DNA of 64,000 nt, taken from Arthrinium phaeospermum (Eukaryota; Ascomycota; Sordariomycetes; Amphisphaeriales; Apiosporaceae). The notes beneath the pieces are model-generated. The model was not told the origin of the DNA. It was given only the letters and a program-made list of their open reading frames with translations, and did not search any database. Below, piece by piece: positions 58,336-64,000 of the stretch. Made by a program: the position numbers and the translations under genes. The stretch lies in the NCBI GenBank assembly GCA_006503535.1, contig QYRS01000001.1, positions 4,092,001 to 4,156,000 on the forward strand, written 5' to 3'. Each line of letters opens with the position of its first letter. Position 1 is the stretch's first letter.

Positions 58336-59031
58336 GTTGGGTCATCCGCGCCGGCGAGATAGACAGTACTCTCATGTGTGTTTTCGCTTATAGGGTTGTT
58401 TCTTATTCTGAGACAAATATATATATATACTCTTAAATATACCAGTATAGATATTGTATTAAGCTTTGCCCACCTTCAATGTTACGCCCGTCGTGACTTT
58501 ATAGTCTAAACTGAATATTCATCGCGAACAAGCGAAACTCTCCAGACGGGAACTCGGCTATCAATCGCGTTGCACAAGTGCCGACCAGAGACTGGTCGCG
58601 TTGTACAAATGTAGATCGGAATTACGATGCGTATATGATAGCCAATTATTCACAGGCTGACTACAGCTCCGATCGTGCCGTGTTTGCTGCCGTGCTAATG
58701 ACAGGTCGGACCCGACTTTGGTAGCAGTATTGCCTAGAAAGTCCACTTCCGATGAGTCCTCCATGTAGGTCATTTTCAAACCGAAGCTGATGAATCTCGG
58801 CTGACCAAAATGTCCGAACCGAACATCTTCTCACCTCCAGCTGGGGCTTGTGCGTCTCAACCATGACAGGCTGCCGTACTAATCGAGGCAAACATCTATA
58901 TGCGTTTCTGAATCCTCTGGTAGAGTATCTATGAGAAGTATTCCATGGTCGCAAATGGTTCTACGTCTCTTCAGCCCCCATTGTACTTAATACCCAGGTA
59001 AAGAGCGAACCCCACCCTAGATATTACGAAC
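58336..59031. other. Divergent promoter region regulator / dehydrogenase
   Basis: Contains an AT dinucleotide run near 58,420 and a TCGG-N13-CCGA arrangement at 58797-58817. No gene is seen. Confidence 0.45.
58797..58817. promoter_or_regulatory. TCGG-N13-CCGA inverted half-sites
   Basis: Two inverted 4-bp arms with CGG/CCG triplets, about 215 bp upstream of the dehydrogenase ATG. Compatible with zinc-cluster binding, but short arms like these arise often by chance. Confidence 0.2.
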
Positions 59032-60142
59032 ATGTCGCTGTCCTCGAAACTCGAAGCCGATGCTCCTTACGAGGCCACACTTCGCGGTGCCATCCACCGG
59101 CAATTCACCACTCCCAAGCCGTTACCAGCCGGTACTCGATTGGACAACCAGACTGTCCTGGTTACAGGTAGCAATGGCGGTGTCGGCCTGGCGGCATGTC
59201 GCGACCTCCTGAAGCTTGGTCCTGCACACCTTATCTTGGCTGTGCGCTCTCGGGCCCGAGGCGAAGAAGCTGCTCAACAGCTACGCCATGAGTTTGCCGA
59301 CTCAATCATGGTCATCTCCGTCTGGATTCTAGACATGGAATCGTACGAGTCCATACAGCAGTTCGCGGAACAATGTGCAACTCTGCCACGCATCGACATT
59401 GTCATATTGAACGCCGCAATCATGAGGCCGCAATACGACCCGCACCCAACCACGGGCCATGAGATGACCATACAAGTCAATTACGTTTCGACAGCTCTAT
59501 TGGCGATCCTGCTGCTCCCAATCCTGAAAACCAGCAAAGCCCATAACGAATCTTCCCGGCCGCCGGTGCTACACCTCGTGGTATCTGAGCTTGCATATGA
59601 TGCGGACTGCGTTCCCAAAAAGCCGGGCCTCGTCCTGCCACAGTACCAGGACCCCAAAGCGTACGACACTTTCTCTTGGTATGCCGCTTCCAAGCTGCTG
59701 CTCGTCCTGTTCGGATCTCGCCTGGCTGAACTGGTCGATCCTGCCGACGTCCTAGTCAATCTGTCTACTCCCGGGCTGACGCGAAACTCTCGCCTGGACG
59801 GCAGCATCTCCGTATTCATGAAAGTCTTCATGAGAGTTGTCCGTTCCATACTTGGAAGAACTCAAGAGGTAGCAGCCTCCGTGTATCTCTATGCTGTGCT
59901 AGCTTTGGGGGCAGAAAGCCACGGGAGCTTCGTTAGCGATTGGACGATTAAGCCGTAAGTGTCCAGCGCATCTCTTCAAAGAACTTCTCGCCAGTGAGCT
60001 GACTTCTGGTATTAGATACCCCAAATTCTGGTTTACCGCTGAAGGTCAAAAGGCCCGAGCTACATTGTGGGAAGAGACATTGGAAGAATTGGACTTTGCT
60101 GGGGCTTCAAAGATCATTCATGACCTACAAAAGTTTACATGA
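59032..60142 (+). CDS. Short-chain dehydrogenase/reductase (retinol-dehydrogenase-like)
   Basis: Exons 59032-59954 and 60016-60142 (61-nt intron, GTAAGT / ATTAG, Pro codon split) give 349 residues. The Rossmann cofactor motif is VLVTGSNGGVGLAACRDLLK at about 43-62. The NAA(I) segment is in VILNAAIMRPQ and the catalytic Tyr and Lys are in SWYAASKLLL. The Arg in ILAVRSRARG after strand 2 suggests NADP(H). It belongs to the extended group that includes WW-domain oxidoreductase and tailoring reductases of fungal pathways. It likely oxidises or reduces an alcohol/ketone of the cluster product; the substrate is unknown. Confidence 0.93.
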
Positions 60143-60834
60143 AGCGGCAAGTGCGTATCAGTGGATGGAGCCTGCCTGCCTTGGGCAATAACCCTCGGCA
60201 TTCTTACGTGAACCAGCTTGAAAGTAGAAGAAGAGCGATGAGCTTAATGAATATTCTGACCTGATCCTGAAGGACTTGGGAGAAATTTTGCTGAAGAGCC
60301 ATTCCTTGTACCGCAGGTGATTTGGGATGCGGGTTATCATGACCGATACCGAAGTTATGTTGGACAGAGAATCGAACAAGTGTGGCCTTGCCAAAGGTGT
60401 GTCTTGTTTGTACGCCACACAGCTTGCACTGGTCAAGAGGGTTCCGCTGTGTCTGTTTGGGGTGCTTTCGTTCATATTTTCCCAGAAACACGTTGGACAA
60501 ATGCTCACATTGATCCATACTACGATGCTTGTATTCTTGAATGTGGAAGCTACGTTATGAAATATCCCCGCTCACCGTATTTCCGCCCCTTCCATCAATG
60601 TCCCAGAGTCGTCATGTTTCACATGGCTGTGTGCAGCCAATAAAACCCCGAGTCAATGGTAATTCCGCCCTTGGTCCTGGCTCTGGCGCCCGTTTCCCGC
60701 AAACATTCGCTTATCCTCTTGCATGGGCGTGTCTTTGGAACGACCAATACACCCACTGATGGCGATGCTATCCCCGAGGGCTCCCAATTATCAAAGACTC
60801 CGACCCAGCAAAACAGGCTTTGATTCACCCGACT
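60143..60834. other. Intergenic
   Basis: No supported gene. It separates the dehydrogenase from the epoxide hydrolase relic. Confidence 0.45.
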
Positions 60835-61502
60835 TCAAGCGTCGGGCTCGATCTGAAGCAGATTGGCAAAGCAATCCCTGAGGTCGTCGGCAAACTCTTT
60901 AGAGCCCTCCATGGCAGGAAAATGACCACCGTGGTTGTATTCTGGGGCCGAGTCCGCATCTCCAGTCCATAACCAATGTGTCCCGCAGGAAACCATTCGA
61001 TCTTGGCTTGGGCTGCAACCTCTCGGTCGGTCCATTCGTCTCTCGGTACATCAGGCACTGCGGGGCACACGTTGGTGTGTACAGCCTTGCAAGATTGGCT
61101 ATACTTGGCCCCGTGTTCGCGCACGACAAAATGGCCCCAGTCTCCCCTTTGCGATACGTACGTCTGATATCCGAAGCCTCGCATCAGCTTGTCGGAGATT
61201 CGGGCGGTGTCTTGGAGGGTCCAATCGCGGTCGGGCGCTGAAGACCATGTAAATCCCGGAAGAGAAGGGATAACTACATGGTAAGCCTGTTCGACACGCT
61301 CCGGGTTGGCAAGGAGATTGATGACTCTGGAAAATTCGAACCAAGTCCCTGGCCATCCGTGAACCAGTAACAAAGGAATGGCAACCCCTTTGCCTTTGTT
61401 CGCCGGCTCATGGATGAAGTGGCCCTTTTGAAGGCTACACGAAGTGTTCACGTCTCTTTTTCTGGGTGCGCAAAAGAGGTCTAGTTTTGCCCCGGCCTTC
61501 AA
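60835..61502 (-). pseudogene. Epoxide hydrolase relic (EHN / alpha-beta hydrolase type)
   Basis: The frame from 61502 has no ATG. It contains a recognisable core: the oxyanion-hole HGWPGTWFEFSRVI, VVIPSLPGFTWSSAPDRDW, and the nucleophile Asp in QRGDWGHFV. It matches epoxide hydrolases up to GYGLEMRTRPQ. The true C-terminal end of the family (PEYNHGGHFPAMEGSKEFAD) then appears at once in another frame, ending at TGA 60835. About 100 or more residues that should lie between these blocks are absent. The N-terminal EHN domain (about 110 residues) is also not found upstream. Deletion, frameshift and missing start together mark it as non-functional. Its parent probably opened an epoxide made by the P450 or the flavin monooxygenase. 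Confidence 0.85.
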
Positions 61503-62097
61503 ACTGCATCGGAACGAATCCGATGACGGAATCTTATTCGGCCTTTGGCAAAAACGGGCGAGAGGTCACTATAGGCAGTACAAATGGATGGCATCCAATG
61601 GGGCCAGACGATCGGCTTCCATCCTTTTCGGACTTTCCGCAAGTGACACGCTTGAACTGGCAGAGCTAGGTTACGATCACGAAGGGGGTTGCCAGGCTAT
61701 GGTCAGGGTAACGCCAAGCCAGTCTCTGGAGAATCCTTCTCGGAAAGGCCCTTGCATGGCGCCGTAAGCGGCAGTCGCCCGGATGTGGTAAGATTTGTGT
61801 AACCCGACGAAATAGCAAACGCCACAAGCGGACAGTTAGATGGCCCTTTCCTGGCGATGGGTAGCTGAAAGTCTCCGACAGAGTATCGGATTTGTCATTC
61901 ACCAGATACGCATCTGCTTGGTTGGTCCCGTGGGGTTGGTGGCTTGTAAGACAACGAAATGCCATTGCATTAGCATCTGTTCATATTATTACCAATTACC
62001 GAGCAAGTTCCAAAGAACATTATATAACCTAGCTGAGCTCGCCAGACCCTAACTCAAGCCATACAACATTTCATCAGAACAACGACAACCACCCATC
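61503..62097. other. Intergenic
   Basis: Searched on the minus strand for the missing EHN domain of the epoxide hydrolase; none was found. The right end is the promoter of the last dehydrogenase. Confidence 0.4.
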
Positions 62098-63101
62098 ATG
62101 TCTGTATACGTTGTTACCGGAGTATCCAGGGGAATCGGGGTGAGTCTGTCTTGCGCCATCCGGTTGACATTGTTTGCTCAAGCCAGACTACTAGTTTGAA
62201 TTCCTGAAGCAACTGTCGGACGATTCCAATGGCTTGGTTATCGGCCTGGTTCGCGACAAGGCTGCGACCGAGAAAAAGGTTGCCGCAGAGCTGGGCGGGC
62301 GTTCCAACGTCCACATCCTTGAGGCCGACCTCACCAAGCATGCCAGCCTGAAGAAGGCTGCCGGCGAGGCAGCCAGGATTGTCGGCGATCGTGGCGTCGA
62401 TTACCTCATTGCGAGCGGCGCCTGGGTTCCCAACTTTGACGCGTTTGACGCCATCGGAACATTGTAGGTCTTGGCCCCATGACTGTTAGCTGCGCCCAGA
62501 ATCAACTTGCTCATATTCAATAGCGCCGACAAGCCTGACGAGCTGGACGCCGTCACCACGCAGCTGATGCAGACCAATGTCACCGGCAATATCCATCTCT
62601 TCCACCATTTCCTCCCCCTTGTCCTGAAGGGCAAGACCAAAAAGGTCATCGCAATCACCACCGGTCTTGCCGACGTCGATTCGACCAACTTGATGGGGAT
62701 TGAGACTAGTTCCTTGTATGCTGCCTCCAAGGCGGCCTTGAACATGGTCGTGGCCAAGTTCAACGCCCAGTACAAGAAGGACGGCGTGCTCTTCCTGGGT
62801 ATCAGCCCGGGGGTGGTCGAGGTTGGCCAATACGCGAACAGTACGTAATGCGAACTCCCACTACTCGATTGCTTCGGATGTTGGTACTGATTTTCTCTAC
62901 CCTACTTTAGTCACTCCGGAGCAGAAGCAGGGCCTTATGAAGTTCATGGGCACAGTCATGACCTATGCGCCTGACTTCAAGGGCCCATCCACGCCCGAAG
63001 ATGCGGTGCGGCAGGTCAGGGCGACCTGGGAGAAGGCCACCATCGACAGTGGGTTCGGTGGTGCATTCGTCTCTCACCATGGGGACAAGAATTGGATTTA
63101 G
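62098..63101 (+). CDS. Short-chain dehydrogenase/reductase (ketoreductase-like)
   Basis: Four exons (62098-62139, 62195-62463, 62524-62840, 62911-63101) give 272 residues. The cofactor motif TGVSRGIG is at residues 7-14, directly before the first intron. EADLTKHASL follows strand 3, and YLIASGAWVP replaces the usual NNAG. The catalytic Tyr and Lys are in SSLYAASKAALNM. The C-terminal lid (VTPEQ-like, MTYAPDFKGPSTPEDAV) is typical of the small fungal NAD(P)-dependent group related to versicolorin/norsolorinic ketoreductases. Donors are GTGAGT, GTAGGT and GTACGT; all phases agree. It is the last gene of the putative cluster inside the window, and the cluster may continue beyond. Confidence 0.92.
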
Positions 63102-64000
63102 GCTGGGTGCCATGACCTCAGATAGTATTGTGAGAAAGAAACTGTCTCGTAAATTGTTTCCGCTTTGTCAAAAGCCCAGTTGTTCAGTATAACACTTTTG
63201 AGGGAAAGATCAAACGGATGTGATTGCTACTGTATGCCTCAACTAAACTCCCAGATGGCATCCAGACCGTCTTGGCCGACCGACTCATATGAATCGGCTA
63301 TCTTGACGATAGCCAGGGTTCCGGCTCTTTAGCACAGCCCCAAAGTGTCATTAGGGATCTCTTCAAGTGAGGTGAAACTTCTTGTGGGGGCAGGCCATAT
63401 TCTCAGGAAAGGGGGGTGGACTGAAGCTCACAAGCTGCCTAGACCGGACAGGATAATTTACCTCGTGTTATTCCGGGTCGAGATTTGCAGTTTCTGGACC
63501 GTCCAAATGGCCATTGCAACCATGACGAAATCGACGGCAGTGTTGATGGCCTCGGCGGCGGCTAGGAGCGCCTTGGCATCTGAGTAGATTTCATTTCTTG
63601 ATAATAATCTCGCCCGAAAGTATGGTCAGGGTGGCTTCCTCGTTACTTGACCACGTCTCCCAGGCGCTGGCCATTGCTTCGCAGTCCTCGGAGGGGCTGA
63701 TAGTACACCGTCTTCCCTTCTTGGAACATTCCATGTTTATATAGTTGTACAAGGTCGGCATCTGCTCTCCCTCCAAACAATAGCTTGGAGAGCTGATCTA
63801 GTACTAGGATCGGTGACGACCTAGGAATCCTCGGTGTTGTATGTTTTCTTTTGTCCTCTTTGCCATGCCGGTGCTGTGCTCATCTGCTGCTAGCCCTTCC
63901 CCCATGAGGTAAACGGAAATACACGGCTTGCTTCAAGTCGTTACTATGGATCAAATTATGCATTATGACGGCAGGATATGCAGTATTATCAACTGTTCAT
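63102..64000. other. Right edge, no supported gene
   Basis: A minus-strand frame of 56 codons starting with ATG at 63761 (ending 63591) has three Cys but no known family or signal peptide. Nothing else is recognised. Confidence 0.4.

Overview
This window is nuclear DNA of a filamentous ascomycete, most likely a Sordariomycete. The protein set is fungal, genes are split by short introns with GTRNGT-type donors and CTAAC-like branch sites, and most genes stand alone in mixed orientation. All gene models were spliced by hand from the sequence; no database search was run.

Positions 1-31,000 carry mainly single-copy housekeeping and general genes. In order they are: a small complex I-type subunit, eIF2B delta, an eIF2-alpha kinase, dihydroxyacetone kinase, snRNP protein SmD2, a mitochondrial 3-hydroxyisobutyryl-CoA hydrolase, a large SPT21/Ams2-like chromatin protein with a GATA-like finger, a small secreted cysteine-containing protein, a CSC1/TMEM63-type channel, a questin-oxidase-like protein and a membrane-anchored kelch protein.

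Positions 31,861-33,925 hold an unusual tandem array of about 21 units. Two unit types (A and B) alternate, and expandable purine-rich blocks lie mostly at the A-to-B junctions. A 158-bp two-copy duplication follows at 34,631-34,945. Two more housekeeping genes come next: a PP2A B56 regulatory subunit and TFIIIC subunit 5 (Sfc1).

Positions 43,771-63,101 look like a secondary-metabolite gene cluster with no polyketide or peptide synthase. It holds an aromatic amino acid ammonia-lyase, a secreted BBE-like FAD oxidase, a UbiA prenyltransferase, a cytochrome P450, a cupin protein with a hydrophobic C-terminus, an FAD monooxygenase, a Zn2Cys6 regulator, two short-chain dehydrogenases and an epoxide hydrolase relic. 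The lyase has a His-Leu pair at the substrate-selectivity position, as in tyrosine ammonia-lyases. I infer a prenylated (hydroxy)cinnamate or (hydroxy)benzoate product. The P450 has a one-base frameshift and the epoxide hydrolase is clearly broken, so the locus may be partly decayed.

Other points: three introns are best explained as GC-AG introns. Two genes (questin oxidase and the small secreted protein) have a junction that does not resolve cleanly with the best donor.
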